Assembly: GCA_945867155.1 (NCBI GenBank) | Contig: CAMBHL010000005.1 | Coordinates: 62,001 to 126,000 of the forward strand | Source of the DNA: an uncultured Eubacteriaceae bacterium | GTDB taxonomy: Bacteria; Bacillota; Clostridia; Eubacteriales; Eubacteriaceae | Reading direction: 5' to 3' | Length of the DNA: 64,000 bases | In this document: piece by piece, positions 7,897-17,957 of the stretch | How positions within the stretch are numbered: the first letter of the stretch is position 1 | How the letters are laid out: every line of letters begins with the position of its first letter | Program-made: the position numbers and the translations under genes | The notes under the pieces: model-generated | Databases searched by the model: none | What the model was told of the DNA's origin: nothing | What the model saw: the letters and a program-made list of their open reading frames with translations, nothing else

Positions 7897-10800
7897 TCAA
7901 ATCTTGGTGATATCGACCAATGGAATATCGGCGAGGGTGCGCTTGCTTTCCAGGCAGCCGAGGAGCGCCCGGACGGTGTCCAGAGCCGTCATCAGTGTGA
8001 TGGAGTTGTCCACGGCTTTCCGGCGCATCTTCACTTCGTCGATGCCCGGCTGGCGCCCTTTGGTCGCCGTCGAGACCACATAATCCACTTCCCGGCCGTC
8101 GAGGAGATCCCCGATGTTCGGCCGCGCTTCGGACAGGCGGCGGACCACATGAACCGGCAGGCCGTTTTTGCGCAGCACTTCCGCAGTGCCGACGGTGGCG
8201 TTGAGCTTGAAGCCCAGGTCGTGGAACCGGCGGCCGATGTCGATGATTTCCGGCTTGTCCCGATCCTGAACGGTGAGCAGCACCGAGCCGGTGCGCACCA
8301 TGTCGGCGCCTCCCCGGGCCACAAAGCCCTTATAGATCGCGTCTTCGAAGGTCTTCGCCACCCCGAGGACTTCCCCGGTGGACTTCATTTCCGGCCCGAG
8401 CTGGGTGTCCACATCTTCGAGCTTCGAGAAACTGAACACCGGCACCTTCACGGCCACGTGATCCTTGACCGGGTGCAGCCCCGAGTGTTCAACGCCCATG
8501 TCTTTCAAGGATTCGCCCATCATGATCCGGGTCGCCATGTCCACCATCGGCACATCGGTGACCTTCGAGATGTACGGCACCGTGCGGCTGGACCGCGGAT
8601 TTACTTCGATGACGTACACCGTTTCGTCCATGACGACGAACTGGATGTTCATGAGGCCGATGACGTGCAGCGCCTTCGCGAGCTTGCCGGTGTAGTCGAT
8701 GATGGTGTCCTGAACGTGCTTGGACAAGGTCTGGGGCGGGTAGACGGAGATGGAGTCCCCGGAGTGGATACCCGCCTTTTCGACGTGTTCCATAATCCCC
8801 GGGATCAAATAGTCTTCGCCGTCGCAGATGGCGTCCACTTCCACTTCCTTGCCCATGAGGTATTTGTCGATGAGCACCGGGTTCGTGATTTCATGAGACG
8901 TGATGATGCCCATGTATTCCCGCACGTCGTCATCGCTGTGGGCGATGATCATGTTCTGGCCCCCGAGGACGTAGGACGGGCGCAGGAGCACCGGGTAGCC
9001 GAGACGGTTGGCTTCTGCGAGAGCTTCTTCGGTCTTAAAGACCGTACCGCCCTTCGGGCGCGGGATGCCGCAGCTTTCGAGGCATTCGTCAAAGCGTTCC
9101 CGGTCTTCCGCCGCGTCGATGTAGGTCGGGTCAGTCCCGAGGATCGGCACCTTGATTTCGTCGAGGTGCTGGGTCAGCTTGATGGCCGTCTGGCCGCCGA
9201 ACTGGACGATGGCCCCGTCGGGCTTTTCCGTTTCGACGATAGCACGGACGTCTTCAGCCGTTAACGGTTCAAAGTACAGCCGGTCGGAGGTGTCGAAGTC
9301 GGTGGACACGGTTTCCGGGTTGTTGTTGACGATGATCGCTTCGTAGCCCAGTTCCCGGAGGGCCCAGGCACAGTGGACGGCGCAGTAGTCGAATTCGATC
9401 CCCTGGCCTATGCGGATCGGGCCGGAGCCGAAGACCATGATGCGCTTCTTATCGCTCTGATGTTCTTCGAGAAATTCTTCTGCTTCGTTTTCCCGGTCCC
9501 TCGTCGAGTAGAAGTACGGGGTTTCGGCGTCGAATTCCCCGGCGCAGGTGTCGACCATCTTGAAGGACGCGTAAGGCGGCATGTCGATCTGTTTTTCGAC
9601 GGCTTCAGGAAGCCCCACGTGGCAGGTCTTCTTGTCGTAGGGCAGCCCGGTGAGTCTCGCGATGGTGGAATCGAGGAAGCCCAGCTGGCGGGCGACGGTG
9701 ATCCGTTCCGCGGCCCTGTCGTCGGAGACGCCCTTTTCTTTGAGATCCCGTTCCATAATGGCCAGATGGCGCAGCTTGTCGAGGAACCACATGTCGATCA
9801 TCGTGATGGCGTGAATCTGCTTCATCGGGATGCCCCGGTACAAGGCTTCGTACACGACAAAGCAGCGTTCGTCGTCTTTGCGGCCGAGGGCCTCTACGAT
9901 TTCTTCGTCAGAGGCCTTTCTGTATTTTTCGACAGACAGGGTGTCAAAGCCCAGTTCAATGGAGCGGATGGCCTTCATCATGCCCTGTTCAAAACTGTTG
10001 CCGATGGCCATGATTTCCCCGGTGGCCTTCATCTGGGTGCCGAGGGTCCGGCGCGCGTACACGAATTTGTCGAAAGGCCAGCGCGGGAATTTGACGACGA
10101 TGTAGTCGATGACCGGTTCGAAGCACGCCGGGGTCTTGCCGGTGATGTCGTTGGTGATTTCGTCAAGGCTGAAGCCCACGGCGATGAGGCTCGCGATCTT
10201 CGCGATCGGGTAGCCGGTGGCCTTGGAAGCCAGCGCCGACGATCTTGAAACTCGGGGGTTGACTTCGATGACCGCGTAATTGAAGTTGTCCGGGTTCAGG
10301 GCGAACTGGCAGTTGCAGCCCCCTTCAACTTTGAGGGTCGAGATGATTTTAAGCGCCGAAGTTCTGAGCATCTGATACTCTTTGTCCGACAAAGTCTGGC
10401 ACGGCGCGACGACGATGGAGTCGCCGGTGTGGATGCCCACCGGATCGAAGTTTTCCATGGAGCACACGGTGATGACGTTGCCCTTGCCGTCCCGCATGAC
10501 CTCAAATTCGATTTCCTTCCAGCCGGAGATGTCCCGTTCGATGAGGACCTGGTGAATCGGCGAAAGGCGCAGCCCCCGGGTCGCGATGTGGCGCAGTTCT
10601 TCCGGCGTGGCCGCGATGCCGCCGCCGGTGCCGCCGAGGGTGAAGGCCGGGCGCACGATGACCGGGTAGCCGATGCTCAGCGCGAAGCCCAAGGCGTCGT
10701 CGACAGATTCCACGACTTTCGACGGAATGGTCGGTTCGCCGATTTCCCGCATGGTGTCCTTGAAGGCCTGGCGGTCTTCAGCCTTGTCGATGGTTTCTAC

Positions 10801-11157
10801 GTCGGCGCCGAGGAGTTCCACCCCGTGTTCTTTGAGGAAACCGCTTCTCGCCAAAGCCATGGAGAGGTTGAGCCCCGTCTGGCCCCCGAGGGTCGACAGC
10901 ACGCCGTCGGGCTTTTCTTTTAAGATGACCCGCTTGACCACGTCTTCGGTTAAAGGTTCAATGTACACTTCGTCGGCCATGGCCTTGTCGGTCATGATCG
11001 TCGCCGGGTTCGAGTTGATGAGCACCACTTCCAGGCCTGCCTGGCGCAGGGCCTTGCACGCCTGGGTGCCGGCGTAGTCAAATTCCGCCGCCTGTCCGAT
11101 AATGATCGGGCCGGAACCGATGACCAGAACTTTCTTCAGTGATTTCTTTAAAGGCAT
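7897..11157 (-). CDS. carB: Carbamoyl-phosphate synthase large subunit
   Basis: 1086 residues, full length. Two homologous ATP-grasp halves are visible, each with a GSGPIxIGQxxEFDY opening (near residues 14 and 560), then an allosteric MGS-like domain at the C terminus. It makes carbamoyl phosphate from bicarbonate, two ATP and ammonia channelled from CarA, feeding both pyrimidine and arginine synthesis. The start overlaps carA by 10 bp. The pyr operon lies separately at 29.5-34.6 kb, so carbamoyl phosphate supply is not in the same transcript as its use. Confidence 0.97.
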   Translation of the reverse strand: MPLKKSLKKVLVIGSGPIIIGQAAEFDYAGTQACKALRQAGLEVVLINSNPATIMTDKAMADEVYIEPLTEDVVKRVILKEKPDGVLSTLGGQTGLNLSMALARSGFLKEHGVELLGADVETIDKAEDRQAFKDTMREIGEPTIPSKVVESVDDALGFALSIGYPVIVRPAFTLGGTGGGIAATPEELRHIATRGLRLSPIHQVLIERDISGWKEIEFEVMRDGKGNVITVCSMENFDPVGIHTGDSIVVAPCQTLSDKEYQMLRTSALKIISTLKVEGGCNCQFALNPDNFNYAVIEVNPRVSRSSALASKATGYPIAKIASLIAVGFSLDEITNDITGKTPACFEPVIDYIVVKFPRWPFDKFVYARRTLGTQMKATGEIMAIGNSFEQGMMKAIRSIELGFDTLSVEKYRKASDEEIVEALGRKDDERCFVVYEALYRGIPMKQIHAITMIDMWFLDKLRHLAIMERDLKEKGVSDDRAAERITVARQLGFLDSTIARLTGLPYDKKTCHVGLPEAVEKQIDMPPYASFKMVDTCAGEFDAETPYFYSTRDRENEAEEFLEEHQSDKKRIMVFGSGPIRIGQGIEFDYCAVHCAWALRELGYEAIIVNNNPETVSTDFDTSDRLYFEPLTAEDVRAIVETEKPDGAIVQFGGQTAIKLTQHLDEIKVPILGTDPTYIDAAEDRERFDECLESCGIPRPKGGTVFKTEEALAEANRLGYPVLLRPSYVLGGQNMIIAHSDDDVREYMGIITSHEITNPVLIDKYLMGKEVEVDAICDGEDYLIPGIMEHVEKAGIHSGDSISVYPPQTLSKHVQDTIIDYTGKLAKALHVIGLMNIQFVVMDETVYVIEVNPRSSRTVPYISKVTDVPMVDMATRIMMGESLKDMGVEHSGLHPVKDHVAVKVPVFSFSKLEDVDTQLGPEMKSTGEVLGVAKTFEDAIYKGFVARGGADMVRTGSVLLTVQDRDKPEIIDIGRRFHDLGFKLNATVGTAEVLRKNGLPVHVVRRLSEARPNIGDLLDGREVDYVVSTATKGRQPGIDEVKMRRKAVDNSITLMTALDTVRALLGCLESKRTLADIPLVDITKI

Positions 11158-12266
11158 CCTTCCTGTCCCCTTTCCATTAAATCGGTGAATTTTTCAAACA
11201 AATAGCGGGTGTCGTTGGGGCCGGCGCTGGCTTCCGGATGGAACTGCACCGTAAAGGCGTGAATGTCCGGGTAGGCGATCCCTTCGCACGTGCCGTCGTT
11301 CATGTTGATGTGGGTGATTTCCCCGGCGTCCTTCGGCACCGTGTTGTTCACGACGGCGTAGCCGTGGTTCTGGCTCGTGATGTACACCCGGTCCTGGGTC
11401 AGGTCCTTCACCGGCTGGTTCAGGCCTCTGTGGCCGAAGGGCATTTTTTCCGTCTTGGCGCCGTTGGCCAGGGCCATGAGCTGATGGCCGAGGCAGATGC
11501 CGAAAATCGGCTTGCCGTAGTCGATGTAGCGCTTAATGTTGTCGATGACTTTGACGTTGTCCATGGGGTCCCCGGGGCCGTTTGAGAGCATGATGCCGTC
11601 GGGGTTGAGGTGGCGGATGTCATCGAGGGAGGTGTCCCAGGGCATGACGGTCACATTGCAGCCAAACTGCAGGAGTTTTTCGAGAATGTTGTGCTTGTAG
11701 CCGAAGTCGATGAGGGCGACGTGATTGGCCCGGTTTTCTCTGTCGTAATACCAGTCCAGCTTCGGCACCGATACTTTTGGCACCGGATTCTTGATCTTGT
11801 ACGCCCGGATTTTTTCGAGAAGTTCGTCCTTGTGCGCGTCGAGGTCTTCGGTGGTGATGGCGCCGTTCATCGTCCCTTGGCGGCGGATCTTCCGAGTCAG
11901 CTGCCGGGTGTCCACATCCCAGATGCCAACCTTGCCCTGATTCTTTAAAAACGCGTCGATGGTGCCCGCTTCTCTGAAGTTCGAAGGCGCTTCGCACCAT
12001 TCTCTGACGATGTAGCCGTTGACCCAGCTCTTGGAGCTTTCCATGTCGCTGTGGTTGATTCCGTAATTGCCGATGAGGGGATAGGTCTGCATAACGATCT
12101 GTCCGCAGTAGGACGGGTCGGTCAGAACTTCCTGATAACCGGTCATCCCCGTCGTAAAGACAATTTCTCCGATCGTGGTCCCTTCACAGCCAAAATGATA
12201 GCCTGGATAAACGGAGCCGTCTGCAAGAAGCAGATAAGCCCGCTTATCTTTTTTGAAATATGACAT
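11148..12266 (-). CDS. carA: Carbamoyl-phosphate synthase small subunit (glutaminase)
   Basis: 372 residues. The N-terminal CarA domain opens LLLADGSVYPGYHFG; the C-terminal class I glutamine amidotransferase shows the nucleophile in FGICLGHQLMALA and the His-Glu pair in FHPEASAGP. It hydrolyses glutamine and passes ammonia to CarB. ATG 12266 has an AGAGGTG ribosome site. purA ends 85 bp upstream on the same strand with no terminator seen in the gap, so purA-carA-carB may be one transcript. Confidence 0.96.
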   Translation of the reverse strand: MSYFKKDKRAYLLLADGSVYPGYHFGCEGTTIGEIVFTTGMTGYQEVLTDPSYCGQIVMQTYPLIGNYGINHSDMESSKSWVNGYIVREWCEAPSNFREAGTIDAFLKNQGKVGIWDVDTRQLTRKIRRQGTMNGAITTEDLDAHKDELLEKIRAYKIKNPVPKVSVPKLDWYYDRENRANHVALIDFGYKHNILEKLLQFGCNVTVMPWDTSLDDIRHLNPDGIMLSNGPGDPMDNVKVIDNIKRYIDYGKPIFGICLGHQLMALANGAKTEKMPFGHRGLNQPVKDLTQDRVYITSQNHGYAVVNNTVPKDAGEITHINMNDGTCEGIAYPDIHAFTVQFHPEASAGPNDTRYLFEKFTDLMERGQEGCL

Positions 12267-12351
12267 CCGACACCTCTTTCGAATTGAATGCTGATTTGCC
12301 GCTGTATGCCGTCTTTCTCTTCTCTCCTTTATTATTAATTTTTAAATGATC

Positions 12352-13623
12352 TCAGCGCGTCGCGATAGAATCCCGGTCCGGGCCAACCCCGACGTAGTGA
12401 ATCGGTGCGCCGACGTGGTCTTCGATGAATTTCACGTAGTTTTTCGCGTTTTCCGGCAGATCGTCGATTTTGCGCACGCCTGTGGTGGACGTCTTCCAGC
12501 CCGGCAGTTCTTCATAGATGGGTTCCACCCGTTCCAAATCGTCGGTGTTCGGGAAATAGTCGAGCTTTTTGCCGTCGAGTTTGTAGCCGGTGCAGACTTT
12601 GATGCTGTCTAAGAAGTCGAGCTTGTCCAATTTGCACAGGGCGATTTCGTCGAAGCCGTTGATCAAGGTCGTGTAGCGCAGGATCGGCAGGTCGAGCCAG
12701 CCCAAACGGCGGGAGCGGCCGGTGCGGACGCCGAATTCATCGTCGTCCTTGGTGCCGTCGCCGCGGATGACCGCGAACTGCGGGCTGTCTGCATCTTCCG
12801 TCGGGAACGGGCCTGCGCCGACGGCGGAGGAGAAGGCCTTGGCGACGCCGATGACCTTGTCGATCTGCTTCGCCGGGATGCCGCTGGTGACCGCTGCGTA
12901 GGCGCCGGACGGGCACGACGACGTGACGTAGGGGTAAATTCCCTGGTCGATGTCCTTCATGACCGCGAGCTGGCCTTCGAACAGGATGTTCTTGCCGCTG
13001 TCCAGATAAGAATGGATGTAGCTGATCGGTTCGACGATGCGGTCGGCGAAGCGGTCAGCCCATTCCTTGAGCTTCGCGTCGACGGCTTCGATGGTGACGG
13101 CTTCGCCGCCGTAAGCGGCCATCATCTTGTTGACCACGTCGAGGTAGTTGACCATCTTGTCGTGGGCGCGGTCCAAATCCAGGAGATCTTCTGCTCTCAA
13201 ATTCTTGCGCAGCATTTTGAAGGCGTAGCAGACGCCAATGCCCCGCTTGGTCGTGCCGATGCCGCCGTGGCTTTCCATGAGCGCATCCAGTTCCTGATGA
13301 TAAGGCATCAGCAGGTGGGCTCTGCCGGAAATCTTGAGGTTGTCCGTGGAGACCCCCGCGTCTTCGACCTGTTTCATTTCTTCGGCAAGAACGTCTAAAT
13401 TAACGACGGTGCCGGTACCAATGAGGCATTCGCCGTCTTTATTGAAAATGCCACTTGGCACCAGGTGAAATTTAAAGGTGCCGTAGTCGTTGACGACGGT
13501 GTGGCCGGCGTTGTCGCCGCCCTGAAACCGCACGATGAGGTCCTGTTTGTCGCAGAGGTAATCGATGATTTTGCCTTTGCCTTCGTCGCCGAACTGGGCG
13601 CCGACCAATACTGTAACTGCCAT
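12352..13623 (-). CDS. purA: Adenylosuccinate synthetase
   Basis: 423 residues, standard size. The GTP-binding opening GAQFGDEGKGK, the HTVV segment (GDNAGHTVVN), GTTKRGIG and the TGRSRRLGW motif are all present. It joins IMP and aspartate using GTP in the first committed step to AMP. Its promoter region overlaps that of the divergent radical SAM gene. Downstream are carA and carB, so purine and pyrimidine/arginine precursor genes are neighbours here. Confidence 0.96.
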   Translation of the reverse strand: MAVTVLVGAQFGDEGKGKIIDYLCDKQDLIVRFQGGDNAGHTVVNDYGTFKFHLVPSGIFNKDGECLIGTGTVVNLDVLAEEMKQVEDAGVSTDNLKISGRAHLLMPYHQELDALMESHGGIGTTKRGIGVCYAFKMLRKNLRAEDLLDLDRAHDKMVNYLDVVNKMMAAYGGEAVTIEAVDAKLKEWADRFADRIVEPISYIHSYLDSGKNILFEGQLAVMKDIDQGIYPYVTSSCPSGAYAAVTSGIPAKQIDKVIGVAKAFSSAVGAGPFPTEDADSPQFAVIRGDGTKDDDEFGVRTGRSRRLGWLDLPILRYTTLINGFDEIALCKLDKLDFLDSIKVCTGYKLDGKKLDYFPNTDDLERVEPIYEELPGWKTSTTGVRKIDDLPENAKNYVKFIEDHVGAPIHYVGVGPDRDSIATR

Positions 13624-13697
13624 ATCTATCCATCCTTTCCAGGCGGGAAGCCCGCCCGTTTAAATTATTTGCCATAAATGACCAAAATACTGTGGAC

Positions 13698-13726
13698 ATT
13701 ATAACACACAGATTTATTTTGATAAA
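13698..13726 (-). promoter_or_regulatory. Putative purA promoter
   Basis: TATAAT at 13698-13703 (minus) with a poor -35 (TTTATC) 17 bp upstream at 13721-13726. The -35 overlaps the -35 of the plus-strand promoter at 13719, so the two divergent promoters would compete. Confidence 0.45.
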
Positions 13727-13747
13727 GCGGGACGGGTGGAATATAAT
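13719..13747 (+). promoter_or_regulatory. Promoter of the radical SAM gene
   Basis: TTGATA (13719-13724), 17-bp spacer, TATAAT (13742-13747), 70 bp upstream of the start codon. Confidence 0.75.
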
Positions 13748-13816
13748 AGACAAAACCCCATAAAATTTTAATATTTTAATTTTTTTGTAATAGATTTGTA
13801 ATAGATAAGAAGGCTT

Positions 13817-14725
13817 ATGAAAATTTTAACGCTGTCTGACGCCCTGAAACGGCGCTATCACACCAAGGTGTACAAACTTTCGCTGTCCTCGGGGTGCACC
13901 TGTCCGAACCGGGACGGGACCCTCGGAACCGGCGGCTGCACCTTCTGCTCCGCCGGGGGCTCCGGGGATTTTGCCGCCCCCTTTGCGCCGATTTCCGAGC
14001 AGATCGCCGAAGCGAAGCGCCTCGTGGACCCGAAGTTTCCGAAAAAAATCGCCCCGGAAGACCGGCGCTACATCGCCTACTTCCAGTCCTACACCAACAC
14101 CTACGGGCCGGTTTCAAGGCTCGAGCCCCTGTTTCTCGAAGCGGTGAAACCTGACGAAATCGTCGGCCTGGCCGTGGGCACCCGCCCCGACTGCCTGCCC
14201 GACGAGACCATTGCCATGCTCGCGCGGGTGAGTACCGTCAAGCCCCTGTGGGTGGAGCTGGGCCTTCAGACCATTCACGAAGAGACGGCCCGCCGGATTC
14301 ACCGGGGCTACACCCTCGGCGTTTTCGAAGACGCCTATCAGCGCCTCGCCGAAGCGGGGATTCCCGCGGTGGTCCACGTCATTCTGGGCCTGCCCGGAGA
14401 ATCCAGACAAGACATGCTCGAAACCGTGGATTATCTCGCGCATCTCACGCCATCCCTGCCGGGGATCAAGCTCCAGCTCCTCCACGTCTTAAAGGGCACG
14501 GCCCTGGGAGATGCCTACGAACGCGAGCCCTTTCCCGTATTTGATCTGGATACTTATTGTGATCTCATTGTCGATTGTTTAAAGCGCCTGCCTGAGTCAA
14601 CCGTCATTCACCGCCTCACCGGGGACGCCCCGAAGCGGCTGCTCATCGCGCCGAAATGGTCCGCCGACAAAAAGCGGGTGATGAACACCCTGCGCTCCCG
14701 GATCGCCCATGCCGAGCGCCTATAA
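13817..14725 (+). CDS. Radical SAM protein, YhcC/TIGR01212 family
   Basis: 302 residues, the family length. The iron-sulphur cysteines are arranged as CTCPNRDGT...GGCTFC (residues 18-36 region), the signature of the YhcC-like group rather than the plain CxxxCxxC group. GLQT, RIHRGY and LGLPGE segments of the partial TIM barrel follow. The reaction of this family is not settled as far as I know. It is transcribed alone from its own promoter, with the SDR gene 66 bp downstream. Confidence 0.85.
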   Translation: MKILTLSDALKRRYHTKVYKLSLSSGCTCPNRDGTLGTGGCTFCSAGGSGDFAAPFAPISEQIAEAKRLVDPKFPKKIAPEDRRYIAYFQSYTNTYGPVSRLEPLFLEAVKPDEIVGLAVGTRPDCLPDETIAMLARVSTVKPLWVELGLQTIHEETARRIHRGYTLGVFEDAYQRLAEAGIPAVVHVILGLPGESRQDMLETVDYLAHLTPSLPGIKLQLLHVLKGTALGDAYEREPFPVFDLDTYCDLIVDCLKRLPESTVIHRLTGDAPKRLLIAPKWSADKKRVMNTLRSRIAHAERL

Positions 14726-14791
14726 ACTCAAATTTACAGCAAAAAGTTTTAAATTCATAAAATAATAAAAGAAAGGAAAATCGGTAAAATC

Positions 14792-15523
14792 ATGACCACA
14801 TTTCATGCCAAAACCGCCCTGGTCACCGGGGCCTCCCGGGGAATCGGCGCCGCCGTGGCAGAAGCCCTGGCAAAAAAAGGCTGCAATCTCGTCCTCACGG
14901 GGCTCAGTCACCAAGATTTACTCGTTCAAAATGCCCGAAAGCTGTCTGAACAGTACGGCATCATGGCCGTCCCGAAAATCTGCGACGCCGGGGATTCAGA
15001 TCAAGTGAAAGCCTTATTCGACGCCATTCCCCGGCTGGATTTTCTCATCAACAACGCCGGCATTTCAATTTCCGGGCTGATTCAGGACCTCGCCCCCGGC
15101 GAATGGGACCGGCTGATTCGTACGAACCTGTCCTCGTGCTTCTACACCGCCCGCCTCGCGATTCCGAAGTTTCTCGCCGAAGACACCGGCGCCATCGTGA
15201 ATATTTCTTCCGTGTGGGGAGATGTGGGGGCCGCGGCGGAAGCGGCCTACTCGGCGTCCAAGGGCGGGGTCGCCGCCTTCACCCGGGCTCTGGGCAAAGA
15301 GCTCGCCCCGAGTGCCATCCCCGTCAACGCCGTGGCCTGCGGCTTCATCGACACGGACATGAACGCCGCCTACTCCCCTGAAGAGCGGGACGCCATCCGG
15401 GCCGAAATCCCCGCAGACCGCTTCGGCACCCCCGAAGACGTGGCCGAAACGGTGGTGCACCTCCTCGAGATGCCCCCTTACTTCACGGGGCAGGTCGTCC
15501 GCCTCGACGGCGGGTGGATCTAG
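14792..15523 (+). CDS. Short-chain dehydrogenase/reductase (FabG-like)
   Basis: 243 residues of the classical SDR fold: NAD(P)-binding TGASRGIG (residues 12-19 region), NNAGIS, catalytic Ser in NISSVWG, and YSASKGG with Tyr and Lys. The C terminus FTGQVVRLDGGWI is typical of FabG/3-oxoacyl-ACP-reductase-like enzymes. No other fatty-acid genes are nearby, so the true substrate is open; a stand-alone oxidoreductase for a sugar or hydroxyacid is equally possible. A GAAAGGAAAA ribosome site precedes ATG 14792. Confidence 0.8.
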   Translation: MTTFHAKTALVTGASRGIGAAVAEALAKKGCNLVLTGLSHQDLLVQNARKLSEQYGIMAVPKICDAGDSDQVKALFDAIPRLDFLINNAGISISGLIQDLAPGEWDRLIRTNLSSCFYTARLAIPKFLAEDTGAIVNISSVWGDVGAAAEAAYSASKGGVAAFTRALGKELAPSAIPVNAVACGFIDTDMNAAYSPEERDAIRAEIPADRFGTPEDVAETVVHLLEMPPYFTGQVVRLDGGWI

Positions 15524-15552
15524 TTGAATTCTCCCGGCTTTTGATGTACAAT
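15524..15552 (+). promoter_or_regulatory. Promoter of the aldolase gene
   Basis: TTGAAT (15524-15529), 17-bp spacer, TACAAT (15547-15552), directly after the SDR stop codon and 72 bp before the aldolase start. Confidence 0.65.
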
Positions 15553-15623
15553 ATGAAGTACATTCTAACATAATAATTGGGGCATTTGCCCAAATGTTCC
15601 GAAAGAGATGAGGAGGGAATGGA

Positions 15624-16511
15624 ATGAATCAGAAACAACTGGACCGTATGACCACTGGCAAGGGATTTATCGCCGCACTGGACCAGAGCGGCGGCAGCAC
15701 GCCAAAAGCCTTAAAAGCCTACGGCATCCCGAAGACCCGCTACCGCAGCGACGAACAGATGTTCGACCTCGTGCACGAAATGCGCACCCGGATCATCAAG
15801 AGCCCGTCCTTCACCAGCGACAAGATTCTCGCAGCCATCTTGTTTGAAAACACCATGGACCGCAAAATCGACGACCAGTACACGGCGGACTACCTGTGGA
15901 ACGTCAAGGGCATCATCCCGATCTTAAAAGTCGACAAAGGCCTTGACAAGGAAAATAACGGCGTCCAGCTCATGAAACCCATGCCTGAACTCGACAGCCT
16001 ATTGAGCCGCGCCAAGACCCGCCACATCTTCGGCACGAAGATGCGCTCGGTCATCCACAAGGCGGACAAGGGCGGCATCAAAGCCATCGCCGATCAGCAG
16101 TTCGACATCGCGAAACGCATCGTCGCCGCGGGCTTTGTGCCGATCATCGAACCGGAAGTGGACATCAACGCTCCGGACAAGGCGGAAGCGGAAGCCCTGC
16201 TCCACGCCGAATTCAAATCCCATCTCGCGGCCCTCGAAGACGGCGACAAGGTCATGTTCAAGGTCACCATTCCGACGGAAGCCGGCCTGTACAGCGACAT
16301 CATGAAAGATCCCCACGTGGTGCGCGTCGTCGCCCTGTCCGGCGGCTACACCCGCAAGGACGCCTGCGTCAAACTCGCCAAGAACCCGGGCCTCATCGCG
16401 AGCTTCTCGAGAGCCCTCACCGAAGGTCTCACCTGCCGCATGAACGACAAGGACTTCGACTATCTCCTCGGCGATTCCATCGACAAAATTTACCAGGCCA
16501 GCATCAAATAA
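15624..16511 (+). CDS. Fructose-bisphosphate aldolase, class I
   Basis: 295 residues, matching the short bacterial class I aldolase family. Characteristic blocks are GKGFIAALDQSGGSTPKAL near the N terminus, PILKVDKGL, an EPEVDI segment, and KVTIPTEAGLY holding a candidate Schiff-base Lys. It interconverts fructose 1,6-bisphosphate with the two triose phosphates, without a metal. A strong promoter upstream and a terminator downstream make it a monocistronic, probably highly expressed gene. AGGAGGGAATGG provides the ribosome site. Confidence 0.92.
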   Translation: MNQKQLDRMTTGKGFIAALDQSGGSTPKALKAYGIPKTRYRSDEQMFDLVHEMRTRIIKSPSFTSDKILAAILFENTMDRKIDDQYTADYLWNVKGIIPILKVDKGLDKENNGVQLMKPMPELDSLLSRAKTRHIFGTKMRSVIHKADKGGIKAIADQQFDIAKRIVAAGFVPIIEPEVDINAPDKAEAEALLHAEFKSHLAALEDGDKVMFKVTIPTEAGLYSDIMKDPHVVRVVALSGGYTRKDACVKLAKNPGLIASFSRALTEGLTCRMNDKDFDYLLGDSIDKIYQASIK

Positions 16512-16530
16512 TCACATCCCGGCTTTTCGA

Positions 16531-16562
16531 CCGCTGCCCTTTCGCAGCGGCCCTTTTTTATT
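16531..16562 (+). terminator. Aldolase terminator
   Basis: Stem CCGCTGC / GCAGCGG (16531-16537, 16544-16550) followed by a T-run. Confidence 0.85.
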
Positions 16563-16577
16563 TTTAAGGAGGCTTTC

Positions 16578-17957
16578 ATGGCATACGCCAAAACGGACCC
16601 GTCTGATTTCTCAAAGGGCCGGCTGACCCCGCTGATTCTCCACCAGGCCATTCCCGTCATGCTCGCCCAGATCGCCCAGATGCTCTACAACATCGTGGAC
16701 CGGATCTACATCGGCCACATGCCCGGCACCGGCGAGGCGGCTCTGTCCGGGGTCGGCCTCGTGTTCCCGATCATCACGATCATCGCCGCCTTTACCAACC
16801 TCTACGGCACCGGGGGCGCCCCTTTGTTCGCCATCGCCCGGGGCCACAAAGACCGCGCCAGGGCCGAGCGCATCCTCGGCAACACGACGACGCTGCTCGT
16901 CGGCACAGCCTTTATCCTCATGGCGGTGTGCTACATTTTCGAAGAGCCGGTGCTCCGGCTGTTCGGCGCCGACGCTCACACCCTGCCCTACGCCTCCACC
17001 TACATCCGCATCTACCTCATCGGGACGGTGTTCTCCATGTTCGCCACGGGGATGACCCCGTTCATCAACGCCGAGGGCTTTCCCAAAACGGGCATGGCCA
17101 CGACGGTCATCGGCGTCGTCATTAATTTCGTCCTGGACCCAATTTTCATCTTCGTCTTTCACATGGGCATCGCCGGGGCGGCGGTGGCGACGGTCATCAG
17201 CCAGTTTGTCGGCGCGGCCTGGGCCTTCCACTTCCTCACCAGCCGCAAGGCCCTGCTCAAAATTGAAGTGCCGGCCATGCACCTGAAGAAGAAAATCGTC
17301 GAACAAATCTTCGCTCTCGGGCTGTCGGGCTTCATCATGAACTGCACCAACGCCCTGGTCCAGATCGTGTACAACGCGACCTTGTCGGCCATCGGCGGAA
17401 GCCTCTTTGTCGGGATCATGACCGTCGTCAACTCGGTGCGCCAGATCGCGGAGCTGCCGGCCCTGGGCCTGACCTCGGGGACATCCCCGGTGCTCGGCTA
17501 CAACTACGGCGCGAAGTGCTTCGACCGGGTAAGAAAGAGCATCCGCATCATGTTCGCCCTGACCTTCGCCTTCAGCCTGGCCATCTGGATCTTCATCTCC
17601 GTCTGTCCCCACCTGCTCATGGCCATTTTCACGAGCAGCGCCCGGATGATCGCCGTGGGCCAGCACGCCCTGCGCCTGTACTTCTTCGGCTTCGTGTTCA
17701 TGAGCTTCCAGTACACCGGCCAGACGACGTTCCAGTCCCTCGGCAAATCCCACCAGGCGATTTTCTTCTCCCTGCTGCGCAAGGTGTTCATCGTCGTGCC
17801 CCTGACGGTGCTGCTCCCGAAGGTCTTCGGGGTGTACGGGGTGTTCGCCGCCGAGCCGATTTCCAACGTCATCGGGGGCCTCGCGAGCTTTCTGACCATG
17901 TACGTCACGGTCTACCGCAGACTGCCTTCAAAAAACAAAGCCGCTCTGAATGATTAA
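16578..17957 (+). CDS. MATE-family efflux transporter
   Basis: 459 residues, twelve hydrophobic segments in two homologous halves, the normal size for MATE (NorM/MepA type) sodium- or proton-driven exporters of cationic drugs. The N-terminal block with MLAQIAQMLYNIVDRIYIGH and the later GFIMNCTNALVQIVYN repeat fit the DinF/MepA branch. AAGGAGG at about 16565-16572 sits just before the ATG, directly after the aldolase terminator. Its last codons form the 5' arm of its own terminator. Substrate cannot be predicted. Confidence 0.9.
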   Translation: MAYAKTDPSDFSKGRLTPLILHQAIPVMLAQIAQMLYNIVDRIYIGHMPGTGEAALSGVGLVFPIITIIAAFTNLYGTGGAPLFAIARGHKDRARAERILGNTTTLLVGTAFILMAVCYIFEEPVLRLFGADAHTLPYASTYIRIYLIGTVFSMFATGMTPFINAEGFPKTGMATTVIGVVINFVLDPIFIFVFHMGIAGAAVATVISQFVGAAWAFHFLTSRKALLKIEVPAMHLKKKIVEQIFALGLSGFIMNCTNALVQIVYNATLSAIGGSLFVGIMTVVNSVRQIAELPALGLTSGTSPVLGYNYGAKCFDRVRKSIRIMFALTFAFSLAIWIFISVCPHLLMAIFTSSARMIAVGQHALRLYFFGFVFMSFQYTGQTTFQSLGKSHQAIFFSLLRKVFIVVPLTVLLPKVFGVYGVFAAEPISNVIGGLASFLTMYVTVYRRLPSKNKAALND